Below are positions 51,830 to 60,270 of a DNA stretch of 64,000 nucleotides, piece after piece. The notes below the pieces were generated by a model. That model made no database searches. It was not told where the DNA came from and was given only the letters and a program-made list of their open reading frames with translations. Position numbers and translations under genes: made by a program. The stretch lies in the NCBI GenBank assembly GCA_963704595.1, contig OY969922.1, positions 496,001 through 560,000 on the forward strand, given 5' to 3'. Source of the stretch: Acuticoccus sp963704595 (GTDB lineage Bacteria; Pseudomonadota; Alphaproteobacteria; Rhizobiales; Amorphaceae). The stretch's first letter is position 1. Every line of letters begins with the position of its first letter.

Positions 51830-52896
51830 ACCGAGGCCCGCCTGATCCACTGGTCGAGCGCGACGGCGACGATGATGAGCGCGCCGATGGTGAGCTCCTG
51901 CCAGTTGTTCTGGAGCCCTGCCAGCGCCAGCCCGTTGCGGAAGATGCCGACGATAGCGGCGCCGCAGAGCGTGCCGAGGATCGCGCCGCGCCCGCCGAAC
52001 AGGCTGGTGCCGCCGATCACCACCGCGGTGATGGAATCGAGGTTGGCGTTGAAGCCAGCGTTGGGGCTGATGGCGCCGATTCGGCCGATCAGCACCCATC
52101 CCGCGATGCCGCAGATGGTGCCTGTGGCGGTGTAGACCCGGATCAGCGTCCAGCGCACGTTGATGCCGACGAGGCGCGCGGTCTCCGGGTCGTCGCCGGT
52201 GGTGTAGACGTGGCGGCCGAACGCCGTGCGGCCGAGGACGTAGGCGACGAAGATCGCGATGAGGATCATCAGGAGCGAGCCGAGCGTCACCTGCGCGCCC
52301 TTGAGGGCGTCGAGCGGGATGTAGTCGGTCAGGCGGATCGAGTAGCCGGTGAACTGGAGGAGTGGCGCGATTTCGGCGAGGTCCTGCGACCGGATCGTCT
52401 GGTTCTTGGAGTAGAGGAAGTTGATCGACTCGAAGATGCTCCACGTCCCCAGCGTCACGATGAACGGCGGCAGGCGCAGGAACGTGACGAGGACGCCGTT
52501 GAGGAAGCCGCAGGCCGTGCCGGTGAGGATGCCCAGCATGAAGGCGATTTCCGGTGGCAGGCCCGAGATGACCGCGACCCGCCCCATCACGACGGACGAG
52601 AGCACCATGATCGCGCCGACCGAAAGATCGATGCCGGCGACGAGGATGACCATCGTCTGCCCGACGCCGAGGAGCGCGATGACGGTGACCTGCTGGAGCA
52701 CCAGTGACAGGTTGAACGGGTGGAAGAACCGCTCGCCCGCCACCGAGGCGAAGACGGCGATGCCCAGCGCCAGCACAAGAAACGGGACGACGACCGGGTA
52801 AAGGTGCAGGAAATGCTGGATGCGCCGGAGCGGGTCGCGCCGCTCCGGGGCGAACGGCGCCGCGTGGTCAGTGTCGGTCAACGGCTGTACTCGCAA
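51826..52896 (-). CDS. Sugar ABC transporter permease (FrcC/RbsC family)
   Basis: 356 aa, about ten membrane helices. VTVIALLGVGQTMVILVAGIDLSVGAIMVLSSVVMG contains the canonical AGIDLSVG motif; GVLVTFLRLPPFIVTLGTWSIFESINFLYS and GDDPETARLVGINVRWTLIRVYTATGTICGIAG follow. FrcC-type. The start at 52896 is 98 bp after the binding-protein stop, and its stop overlaps the ATPase start. Confidence 0.93.
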   Translation of the reverse strand: MRVQPLTDTDHAAPFAPERRDPLRRIQHFLHLYPVVVPFLVLALGIAVFASVAGERFFHPFNLSLVLQQVTVIALLGVGQTMVILVAGIDLSVGAIMVLSSVVMGRVAVISGLPPEIAFMLGILTGTACGFLNGVLVTFLRLPPFIVTLGTWSIFESINFLYSKNQTIRSQDLAEIAPLLQFTGYSIRLTDYIPLDALKGAQVTLGSLLMILIAIFVAYVLGRTAFGRHVYTTGDDPETARLVGINVRWTLIRVYTATGTICGIAGWVLIGRIGAISPNAGFNANLDSITAVVIGGTSLFGGRGAILGTLCGAAIVGIFRNGLALAGLQNNWQELTIGALIIVAVALDQWIRRASV

Positions 52897-52994
52897 TCCG
52901 GGGGTGGACCGGTGCCGGGCTCGGCCCGGTAGCGACCCGCGGTCTCAGGCCGCGGGGAAGGTGCGCCGCCCGGCGATGCGGGCGGCGCGCTGTG

Positions 52995-54032
52995 TCAGCC
53001 CCAGCAGAGCTTCTCGCCCTCTTCGACCGAGATCGAAGGGACGCCGTCGACGGGATCGTCGGTCACCAGCGAGACGCCGGTGTTGAAGAAGTCGAGGCCG
53101 GGCGAAGGCTCGGGCTTCTCGCCGGTCTTTGCGAACTCGACCACCGCCTCGACGCCGAGTGCGGCCATCTTGAGCGGGTACTGCTGCGCGGTGGCGCCGA
53201 TCACGCCGTCCTTCACGTTGGCGACGCCCGGGCAGCCGCCGTCGACGGAGACGATCAGGACGCCGTCTTCCATGCCGGCAGCCTTGAGGGCCTCATAGGC
53301 GCCCGCCGCGGTCGGCTCGTTGATGGTGTAGACGACGTTGGTGCCGGGGTCCTTCTGGAGGAGCGTCTCCATCCCGGTGCGGCCGCCGTCCTCGGCGCCG
53401 CCGGCCCAGTAGTGGCCGACGATCCGCTCGTCGTCCTCGTCGAGGTAGCGCTTGGGATCGCCGATATCGATGCCGAAGCCTTCCATGAAGCCCTGGTCGC
53501 GCAGGACGTCGACGGTGGGCTGTGCCTCGAGCGCGTCGAGGAACGCGACTTTTGCGTTCTCCGCCTCGTCGCCGAGCTTGGCCTTGGCCCAGGCGCCGAT
53601 CAGGCGGCCGGCCTCGAAGTTGTCGGTGGCGAAGGTGGCGTCGGCGGCGGAGGCCGGGTCGAGCGGGGTGTCGAGCGCGATCACCAGGATGCCCGCGTCG
53701 CGCGCCTTCTGGATGGTGGGCACGATGCCGACCGTGTCGTTCGGGGTGATCAGGATGCCCTTGGCGCCGGCGGAGATGAGGTTCTCGATCGCCGCGACCT
53801 GGCCGTCGTTGTCACCGTCGAACTTGCCGGCGTAGGAGCGCAGCTCGACGCCGAGCTCTTCGGCCTTCTCGTTGGCGCCTTCGCGCATCTTTACAAAGAA
53901 CGGGTTGCTTTCGGTCTTGGTGACGAGGCCGACGAGGACCTTGTCGTCCTGTGCGAATGCCGGGGAGACCATGCCGCCGATGACCGCAAGGCCACCAGCC
54001 GCAAGGCACAGAAGTACCTTGGACTTCATCAT
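52995..54032 (-). CDS. Sugar ABC transporter substrate-binding protein (FrcB-like)
   Basis: 345 aa. A Sec signal (MMKSKVLLCLAAGGLAVIGGMVSPAFAQ) precedes a type I periplasmic binding fold: VLVGLVTKTESNPFFVKMREGANEKAEELGVEL, ITPNDTVGIVPTIQKARDAGILVIALDTPLDPA, VDGGCPGVANVKDGVIGATAQQYPLKMAALGVEAV. This is close to fructose/monosaccharide-binding FrcB proteins. It is the first gene of the operon with the TGACATG repeats upstream. Paired with a kinase and aldolase, the ligand is probably a monosaccharide or polyol. Confidence 0.92.
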   Translation of the reverse strand: MMKSKVLLCLAAGGLAVIGGMVSPAFAQDDKVLVGLVTKTESNPFFVKMREGANEKAEELGVELRSYAGKFDGDNDGQVAAIENLISAGAKGILITPNDTVGIVPTIQKARDAGILVIALDTPLDPASAADATFATDNFEAGRLIGAWAKAKLGDEAENAKVAFLDALEAQPTVDVLRDQGFMEGFGIDIGDPKRYLDEDDERIVGHYWAGGAEDGGRTGMETLLQKDPGTNVVYTINEPTAAGAYEALKAAGMEDGVLIVSVDGGCPGVANVKDGVIGATAQQYPLKMAALGVEAVVEFAKTGEKPEPSPGLDFFNTGVSLVTDDPVDGVPSISVEEGEKLCWG

Positions 54033-54118
54033 TATGTTTCCTTCCCTATCGTCCCCGATCTTTGCCGGGTGACATGCGGAGCGGCCATGTAAAGCGGCTC
54101 CAGGACAGGCATGGAAAC

Positions 54119-54138
54119 TGACATGTGACATGCTGTCA
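54119..54138. promoter_or_regulatory. Repeated TGACATG motif with TGACA-TGC-TGTCA palindrome
   Basis: Two tandem TGACATG copies (54119-54125 and 54126-54132) run into a perfect 5-3-5 palindrome at 54126-54138, about 90 bp upstream of the sugar binding-protein start. A third TGACATG lies at 54070-54076. The arrangement fits a regulator-bound promoter of the 54032-48941 operon. No regulator gene is adjacent, so the protein is unknown. Confidence 0.5.
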
Positions 54139-54219
54139 ACAGCTTAGTGCGGCAGGCAGTTAAAGGCTTTACAAGGTCTCCGGGCGCGGCGGGAGAGGCC
54201 GCGGGGACGAAGCCCGAGC

Positions 54220-54242
54220 CTCCGCCACCCGTGGTGGCGGAG
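54220..54242 (-). terminator. Hairpin downstream of the epimerase gene
   Basis: CTCCGCCACC (54220-54229) pairs perfectly with GGTGGCGGAG (54233-54242) around a CGT loop. It is about 85 bp beyond the epimerase stop and well before the sugar-operon promoter, so it may insulate the two. No T-run. Confidence 0.45.
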
Positions 54243-54327
54243 CGCTCGCCCTGCGCTTGCATTTATCCGCAATCAGCGAGGGTCACCGCCGTGGACCCGG
54301 AGTGTCCGGGCGGCGGCGGCGCCGGCC

Positions 54328-55218
54328 TCACGGCTTGATGTACTTGCGCCAGTCGTGCTCCTCGACGAAGCCGAGGACGTCGCGGATCTTCTTGTTGGAG
54401 TAGAACGTCTCGTACTCGCCCATGTCGGCCTTCTTCGGCACGTCGGCGTAGTAGTCGGCAATCAGCTTCTCGGTGGTGACGTTGACCGAGTGGGTGTCGT
54501 TCGAGGCGTTGAACACCTGGTAGCCGAGCCCGTCCTTCTTGAGGCAGAGGTCGACGATCTGGCCGAGGTCGCGCGCGTCGATGTAGGCGAAGAAATTGAC
54601 CCGACGCACGCTGGGGTCCTCGAAGAATTCAGGCCACAGCGTCTCGTACTCGTGCGGCTCCATCACGTTGTTGATGCGCAGCGCGTAGATGTCGGCGCCG
54701 GACCGCTGCTGGAAGCTCCGCCCGGTCACCTCGTTGGCGACCTTGGACATCGCGTAGGAGTCCTCCGGCACCGTCGGGTGCTCCTCGTCGACCGGGATGT
54801 ACTCCGGCTTGCGCTCGCCGTGGGCGAAGCAGACGCCGTAGGTGGTCTCGGACGACGCGAAGATGATCTTGCGGACGCCGCACTTCAGCGCCGCCTCGAT
54901 CACGTTGTAGGTGCTCAACGTGTTGATGCGGAACGTCTCGTTGTCCGGCTTGATCTGGATGCGCGGGATCGCCGCGAAGTGGACGACCGCGTCGAAGCCC
55001 TGGTCGATCGCCGGATCGCGCGCCTCGTCGACGCTCATGTAGGACGTCATCGCGCCGTAGACCTCGCCGGCGTCGGTCACGTCGGCGATGAGGTTCTCGA
55101 CGCCCGGCAGGTCGAGCGGGGTGAGGTCGACGTTGAGGACCTTGTGGCCCTGGTCGATCAGATACTTGACGACGTGCCGGCCGGCCTTGCCGCTTCCGCC
55201 TGTGAACAATACGCGCAA
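54328..55218 (-). CDS. NAD-dependent epimerase/dehydratase family protein (extended SDR)
   Basis: 296 aa from a TTG at 55218 with AGGGAG 5-7 bp upstream; the longer ATG-initiated frame to 55416 adds non-homologous residues. NAD-binding FTGGSGKAGRHVVKYL at the N-terminus, VVHFAAIPRI, IIFASSETTYG (Ser) and the catalytic SYAMSKVANE (Y-x-x-x-K). A FFAYIDARDLGQIVDLCL segment is typical of the family. It would act on a sugar or sugar lactone. It lies upstream of and in line with the sugar import-kinase-aldolase operon, separated by a hairpin, so it may serve the same pathway. Confidence 0.86.
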   Translation of the reverse strand: MRVLFTGGSGKAGRHVVKYLIDQGHKVLNVDLTPLDLPGVENLIADVTDAGEVYGAMTSYMSVDEARDPAIDQGFDAVVHFAAIPRIQIKPDNETFRINTLSTYNVIEAALKCGVRKIIFASSETTYGVCFAHGERKPEYIPVDEEHPTVPEDSYAMSKVANEVTGRSFQQRSGADIYALRINNVMEPHEYETLWPEFFEDPSVRRVNFFAYIDARDLGQIVDLCLKKDGLGYQVFNASNDTHSVNVTTEKLIADYYADVPKKADMGEYETFYSNKKIRDVLGFVEEHDWRKYIKP

Positions 55219-55433
55219 AATCGTCTCCCTGAGTGGTCTTCTCCGCCGCAGATCCGGCGTTGTTGTGTAGGGTGGCAGCCGCGAGGGCCGCGCGCCCGGG
55301 GCGTGCGGGTCCCATGAAACCGCCTTCCGGCGCGACCGCAAGCGCCGTTTGCCGACCGCGCCGCCGGAGGTTGCGGCAAGTTTGTCGCGCCGCCGGCCGG
55401 GTCGCTGCACCTGCAAAAGGCGTATCGCTTAAA

Positions 55434-55511
55434 TTTAGATCCGATTTGAACAGATATCGATCTAAAAAAATACCGATTTTAATTGACAGCTAAAGAGTAT
55501 TTATATGAGAT
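55434..55511 (+). promoter_or_regulatory. AT-rich promoter with TTTAGATC/GATCTAAA inverted repeat
   Basis: This is the most AT-rich spot of the window. TTTAGATC (55434-55441) and GATCTAAA (55459-55466) are perfect 8-bp arms with 17 bp between. A consensus -35 TTGACA follows at 55483-55488; the -10 is not clear (TATATG at 55502 is too close, TGAGAT at 55506 weak). It lies 90-120 bp before the TTG at 55557 and is the likely promoter/operator of the second HAAT operon. Confidence 0.55.
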
Positions 55512-55556
55512 TGCATTAACCCAGCGGCCGATCGCGATCTGGCAGGAGAGTCGAGT

Positions 55557-56330
55557 TTGGAGCAAGGCGCTGCCCTGACGACCACCGAGCTGTCGAAGGA
55601 TTTCGGCGCGTTCCGGGCGGTCGACCGTGTTTCCCTCTCCGTCGGCAAGGGCTCGATCACCGGCCTGATCGGGCCGAACGGCGCCGGCAAGTCGACATTC
55701 TTCAATCTCATCGCGGGCGACCTGAAGCCGACCGAAGGCCGCGTCACTCTCGGCGGCGAGGATGTGACCGGCCTCACGCCGGACGCGCTGTTCCGCAAGG
55801 GCCTTGCCCGCACATTCCAGATCCCGCGCCCCTTCCGCCGCATGAGCGTGCTCGAGAACGTCATGCTGGCGCCGCAGGGGCAGGTGGGCGAGACGGTGAC
55901 GGGCGCGATCTTCAGCCGTGGCAGGATGCGCGCAGAGGAAGAGCGCCTGCGCACCCGCGCCGTCGAGATCCTCGACTTCATGACGCTGGGCGCGCTGGTC
56001 GACCACCCCGCCGGCAAGCTGTCGGGCGGCCAGATGAAGCTCCTGGAGCTGGCGCGGGCGCTGATGGGCGACCCCTCGATCATCCTGCTCGACGAGCCGG
56101 CCGCGGGCGTGAACCCCTCGCTGACCCAGATCCTGATCGACCGGATCAAGGAGCTGAACCGGCAGGGCAAGACCTTCTTCATCATCGAGCACGACATGGA
56201 TTTCGTCATGCGCCACTGCCAGCCGGTGATCGCGCTCGCCGAAGGCAAGGTCGTCTTCCAGGGCACCGCGGCGGAGGCGCAGTCCAACCCGCTGCTCTTG
56301 GAAGCCTATCTCGGAACGGCCGTGCAATGA
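55557..56330 (+). CDS. HAAT ABC transporter ATP-binding protein (LivG family), second system
   Basis: 257 aa from a TTG at 55557 with AGGAGAG about 8 bp upstream; no ATG fits. Walker A GPNGAGKST, ARTFQIPRPFRRMSVLENVML, signature KLSGGQMKLLELARAL, Walker B IILLDEPAAGVNP, IIEHDMDFV. The R-T-F-Q-I and AAGVNP forms are LivG. Unlike the first HAAT operon the binding protein is encoded last. Confidence 0.93.
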   Translation: MEQGAALTTTELSKDFGAFRAVDRVSLSVGKGSITGLIGPNGAGKSTFFNLIAGDLKPTEGRVTLGGEDVTGLTPDALFRKGLARTFQIPRPFRRMSVLENVMLAPQGQVGETVTGAIFSRGRMRAEEERLRTRAVEILDFMTLGALVDHPAGKLSGGQMKLLELARALMGDPSIILLDEPAAGVNPSLTQILIDRIKELNRQGKTFFIIEHDMDFVMRHCQPVIALAEGKVVFQGTAAEAQSNPLLLEAYLGTAVQ

Positions 56331-57055
56331 CCACCGGCGCCCCCGTCCTCACCATCAGCGGCCTCGAAGCCGGCTACACGAAGGACCTCCCGATCCTGCG
56401 CGGCATCACGCTGACGCTGAAGGAGCGGAGCCTCACCACCATCATCGGCCCCAACGGGGCCGGCAAGTCGACCCTCATCAAGGCGATCGCGGGGATCGTG
56501 CCGGTGAGCGAAGGCACGATCATGCTGAACGGGCGCGACATCGTCGGCATCCGGCCCGACCAGATCGGCGAGCTCGGCCTCGCCTACGTGCCGCAGAGCG
56601 ACAACGTCTTCCGCAGCCTCACCATCGCGCAGAACCTCCTCCTGACGCTGCGCCGCTCGCCCGACCGCAAGCGCCGCCTCGCGCAGCTCTATGACCTCTT
56701 CCCGACGCTGGCGGAGAAGCGGAACGAGCGCGCCGGCTCCATGTCCGGCGGGCAGCGGCAGATGCTGGCCGTCGCCATGGCGCTCGCGCTCGAGCCCCGG
56801 GTGGTGCTGATGGACGAGCCGTCCGCCGGCCTCTCGCCCAAGATCGCGCAGGAGGTGCTGGCGCACGCCCGGCAACTCACCCGGGAGGGCGTCTCGATCC
56901 TCCTCGTGGAGCAGAACGTGAAGCAGGCGCTTGCCGTGTCCGACTACTGCTACGTCCTCGCCGAAGGGCGCAACCAGGTCGACGGCGCGGCGGCCGACAT
57001 CCTCGCCGATCCGGTGGTCGGCGAGATCTACCTCGGCGGCAGGAGGCTCGCCTGA
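56327..57055 (+). CDS. HAAT ABC transporter ATP-binding protein (LivF family), second system
   Basis: 242 aa, ATGA overlap with the LivG gene. Walker A GPNGAGKST, LAYVPQSDNVFRSLTIAQNLLL, signature SMSGGQRQMLAVAMAL, Walker B VVLMDEPSAGLSP, LLVEQN. The LivF-type VPQ and EQN elements fit. The stop shares a base with the next start. Confidence 0.93.
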   Translation: MTTGAPVLTISGLEAGYTKDLPILRGITLTLKERSLTTIIGPNGAGKSTLIKAIAGIVPVSEGTIMLNGRDIVGIRPDQIGELGLAYVPQSDNVFRSLTIAQNLLLTLRRSPDRKRRLAQLYDLFPTLAEKRNERAGSMSGGQRQMLAVAMALALEPRVVLMDEPSAGLSPKIAQEVLAHARQLTREGVSILLVEQNVKQALAVSDYCYVLAEGRNQVDGAAADILADPVVGEIYLGGRRLA

Positions 57056-57969
57056 TGCTCCAGAGTACCGTCGACGGCATCCTCAACGGCGCGATCATCT
57101 CGCTGGGCGCGATCGGGCTGACGCTGATCATGCACCTTCTGCGCTTCGCCAACTTCTCCTACGCCGAGCTGATGGGGATAGGCGCCTACACGGCGCTGGT
57201 GTCCGACAAGCTTTTTGCGGCACTCGTCCCGGTGCTGGACGAGAAGATCGGAGCGCTCAGCCTCACGTTCTCGCTGTCGCTCGCGATGCTCGTCGCCATT
57301 CTCTTCGCGGGCGTGTCGGCGGTCATCATCGACAAGCTGGTGTTCAAGCGCATCCGGCAGAAGGCCGATGCGCTGTCGATGGTGTTCGCCTCGTTCGGCG
57401 TCGCGCTCATCGTCCGCAACATCATCTCGCTGGCGTTCGGCCTCAGGACGGAGCTCTACTCCAACGACATCGCCTTCGCGATCGTCGTCAGCACCGACCC
57501 GTTCCTCCTCATCAAGCCCGACCAGGTGTTCGTGCTGGCCGCGGCACTCGTCATCATGTTCCTCTTCCACCTCGTCCTGTCGCGCACCTCGTTCGGGTAC
57601 GCGCTGCGGGCGGTGGCGGAAAACTCCCAGCTCGCGCAGGTCTCCGGCGTGCGGCTGTCGCGCATCATCACCATGGTGTGGCTGATCGCGGGCGGGCTCG
57701 CGGGGGCGGCTGGCGTTCTCTACGCGCTCACCAACAACATGTCGCCGATGCTGGGGCACAACTTCGTGCTGCCGGTGTTCGCGGCGACCATCGTCGGCGG
57801 CATCGGCAGCGTCTATGGCGCGGTGCTCGGTGGCTTCGCGGTCGGGCTCGCCTCGTCGCTGGCGCTGCTGGTCGTGCCGTCGGGCTATTCTCCGGCGATG
57901 CCGTTCCTCATCATCCTCGCCGTCCTCATCGTCAGACCGCACGGCTTTTTCGGGGAGGAACGGCCGTGA
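57055..57969 (+). CDS. HAAT ABC transporter permease (LivH family), second system
   Basis: 304 aa, about eight membrane helices. It opens with ILNGAIISLGAIGLTLIMHLLRFANFSYAELMGIGAYTAL (LivH signature), with the coupling loop ALRAVAENSQLAQVSGVRLSRIITMVWLIAGGLAG and ends ILAVLIVRPHGFFGEERP. Its stop overlaps the following GTG start (GTGA). Confidence 0.92.
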   Translation: MLQSTVDGILNGAIISLGAIGLTLIMHLLRFANFSYAELMGIGAYTALVSDKLFAALVPVLDEKIGALSLTFSLSLAMLVAILFAGVSAVIIDKLVFKRIRQKADALSMVFASFGVALIVRNIISLAFGLRTELYSNDIAFAIVVSTDPFLLIKPDQVFVLAAALVIMFLFHLVLSRTSFGYALRAVAENSQLAQVSGVRLSRIITMVWLIAGGLAGAAGVLYALTNNMSPMLGHNFVLPVFAATIVGGIGSVYGAVLGGFAVGLASSLALLVVPSGYSPAMPFLIILAVLIVRPHGFFGEERP

Positions 57970-58950
57970 TCGGGCTCGTCTCATATCTTGCCTTCTTCAT
58001 CACCGTCGCCGGCATCCTCGCCATCGCGGTGCTCGGGCTGAACCTCCAGTGGGGCAACACGGGGCTCTTCAACGGTGGCGTGGTCGCGTTCTTCGGTGCC
58101 GGCGCCTACGGCACGATGATCCTCGGCGGGCGGCCGGAAGTCGGCCAGCTCGGCGGCTTCGCGCTTCCCTACGTGGTCGCGCTGGCGGGCGGCGTGCTCC
58201 TCGCCGGCATCGTCGCGTGGATCGTCGGCAAGCTCACCCTGCGGCTGCGGCATGACTATCTCGCCATCGCCACCTTCGGCGTCGCGGTCGCGTGCGAGAG
58301 CGTCGACCCGCAATGCCGAATGGCTGACCGGCGGCGCCAAGGGGCTGCGCGGCCTGCCCCGCCCGCTGGAGGCGACGGTCGGCGACAACTTCACCTACGG
58401 CCTCGTCTACCTCGGCATCGTCGTCGTCGCGCTTCTCGCCGTCTACATCCTGCTGGAGCGGCTGGTGAACTCGCCCTACGGCCGCGCGCTGCGCGCGATC
58501 CGCGAGGACGAGACGGCGGCCCGCTCGCTGGGCAAGGCGCCGGCGAAGCTGCGGCTGGAGGCGTTCATCATCGGCTCGATGATCATGGGCCTGTCGGGCG
58601 GGCTCTATGCCGGCTTCTATGCCTTCATCAGCCCGCAGGACCTGGCGCCGATCCTCACCTTCCAGATCTGGGCGATGCTGATCGTCGGCGGTGCCGGCAA
58701 CAACCGCGGGGCCATCCTCGGCGCGTTCGTCATCTGGGCGGCGTGGACCGCGAGCGGCTTCATTCTTGCAAGGTTCGCACCGACGGAAGTGCAACTCTAC
58801 ACCGGGTCGATCCAGTATATCCTGATCGGGCTGGTCATCGTCGGCATGCTGCTCTGGAGACCCGAGGGGCTGCTGCCGGAACGGATCGCAAAGAGCCGCA
58901 AGGGCGGCGGCAGCGCCGGAAATTCTGCCCGTAAACTGGCAAGGGGATGA
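57966..58950 (+). pseudogene. HAAT ABC transporter permease (LivM family), second system, single-base frameshift
   Basis: It starts at a GTG at 57966. The first part (AVLGLNLQWGNTGLFNGGVVAFFGAGAYGTMILGG to HDYLAIATFGVAVACESV) and the second part (NAEWLTGGAKGLRGLP to the stop at 58950) are in adjacent frames meeting at 58300-58312. Omitting one base, for example A58306, gives ESVARNAEWLTGG, an ordinary LivM sequence, and 328 codons. All other components of the system are intact and the operon overlaps are preserved, which argues for a sequence error rather than decay. Confidence 0.85.
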
Positions 58951-60215
58951 AAGCCGAAATGAAGAACATGAGCGTCAAACTCGGACTGGCGGCCGCTGCC
59001 GCGACGGTCCTGATGGCAGGCCCGGCCGCCGCGGCGTGCCCGGTCAAGGTCGGCATCGTCTATCCGACGTCGGTCGACTGGGGCAAACCCATCGCCGAGA
59101 CCACCCTGTGGGTCGCCGACATGATCAACGAGGCCGGCGGCGTCGACGGCTGCGAGGTCGAGACCATCCTGCGCGACTCGCAGGCCGACCCCAAGGTCGG
59201 CGTCGACGCCGCAAAGGCGCTGGTCGACCTCGACAAGGTGCAGCTTCTCATCGGGCCGGTGTCGTCCGGCGTGGCGCTGCCGATCCTCACCTCGGTCACC
59301 GTGCCGGCCGGCGTGATGGAAATCTCGTGCTGCTCCTCGACCACGCGCCTGACCGACCTCGCGGAAGAGGGCGGCCTGAAGGGCCTGTTCTTCCGCACCT
59401 TCGCCACCTCGCAGGTGCAGGGCGCGCTGGCGGCGATCATCGCCAAGGAAGCCGGCTACAAGAAGATGACCATCTTCTACAAGAACGATGACTGGGGGCA
59501 GGATATCGCCCGCCTGACCGCGGACATGTTCAAGGCGGCCGGTATCGAGGTGCTCGATTCGATCGCGATCACCGATGGTCAGCCGAGCTATCGCGCGGAA
59601 GTCACCGGCGGTCTTGGCGGCCAGCCGGATGCGGTCTACCTCGCGCTCTACCCGCGTGAGGGGATCTCCGTGGTCCGCGAGTGGATCTCGCTGGGCGGCA
59701 CCACCAAGATGGTCGGCGTGAACGCGCTGAAGTCCGATGAGTTCATCGAAGCCGTCGGCATGCAGTATCTGGCCGACTTCGTGGGCACGGACACCGCCTC
59801 GCCGCGCGTCGATTCGGCGAACCAGTTCGTCGAGGCATACCGCGCGAAGTTCAACTCCGAGCCGAGCGGACCGGGCCTTGCCAACGCGTTCGACGCGGCT
59901 GCCATCGCGCTGCTCGCCTACAGCGCCGCAGGCTCCGATGCGACCGGCGCCGAAATCGCCGCCAAGGTGCCGATGGTGACCGACCCCGAGGGCGAGAAGA
60001 TCACGGGCGACGTGGAAGGCTTCAAGAAGGCGCTGGCGCTGCTTGATGAAGGCAAGCCGGTCTCCTTCCAGGGCGGCACGGGCGCCGTGGTGTTCGACAA
60101 GAACGGTGACGTTTCCGCGCCGGGCGTCGAGTGGAAGTTCGAGGACAGCAAGGTCGTGGAGTCGCGCTACTTCACCACCGAAGAGGTCCAGGACTTCATC
60201 GCCGGCGCGAAGTAA
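58947..60215 (+). CDS. HAAT ABC transporter substrate-binding protein, second system
   Basis: 422 aa. An ATG at 58947 overlaps the permease stop; ATGs at 58959 and 58968 are alternatives, and AAGGGG suits 58959 best. Signal peptide to about 29 (ATVLMAGPAAAA), then PVKVGIVYPTSVDWGKPIAETTLWVADMINEAGGVDG of the Leu/Ile/Val-BP family, and EISCCSSTTRLTDLAEEGGLKGLFFRTFATSQVQGAL in the ligand region. A rho-independent terminator follows directly. Ligand unknown. Confidence 0.9.
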   Translation: MKAEMKNMSVKLGLAAAAATVLMAGPAAAACPVKVGIVYPTSVDWGKPIAETTLWVADMINEAGGVDGCEVETILRDSQADPKVGVDAAKALVDLDKVQLLIGPVSSGVALPILTSVTVPAGVMEISCCSSTTRLTDLAEEGGLKGLFFRTFATSQVQGALAAIIAKEAGYKKMTIFYKNDDWGQDIARLTADMFKAAGIEVLDSIAITDGQPSYRAEVTGGLGGQPDAVYLALYPREGISVVREWISLGGTTKMVGVNALKSDEFIEAVGMQYLADFVGTDTASPRVDSANQFVEAYRAKFNSEPSGPGLANAFDAAAIALLAYSAAGSDATGAEIAAKVPMVTDPEGEKITGDVEGFKKALALLDEGKPVSFQGGTGAVVFDKNGDVSAPGVEWKFEDSKVVESRYFTTEEVQDFIAGAK

Positions 60216-60227
60216 GGCGCATCACAG

Positions 60228-60256
60228 GGCGGCCCGGCCATCCGGGCCGCCTTTTT
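60228..60256 (+). terminator. Rho-independent terminator of the second HAAT operon
   Basis: GGCGGCCCGG (60228-60237) pairs perfectly with CCGGGCCGCC (60242-60251) around a 4-nt loop and is followed at once by TTTTT (60252-60256). It starts 13 bp after the binding-protein stop. This is the clearest terminator in the window. Confidence 0.88.
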
Positions 60257-60270
60257 GCCGGAAGAGCGCA

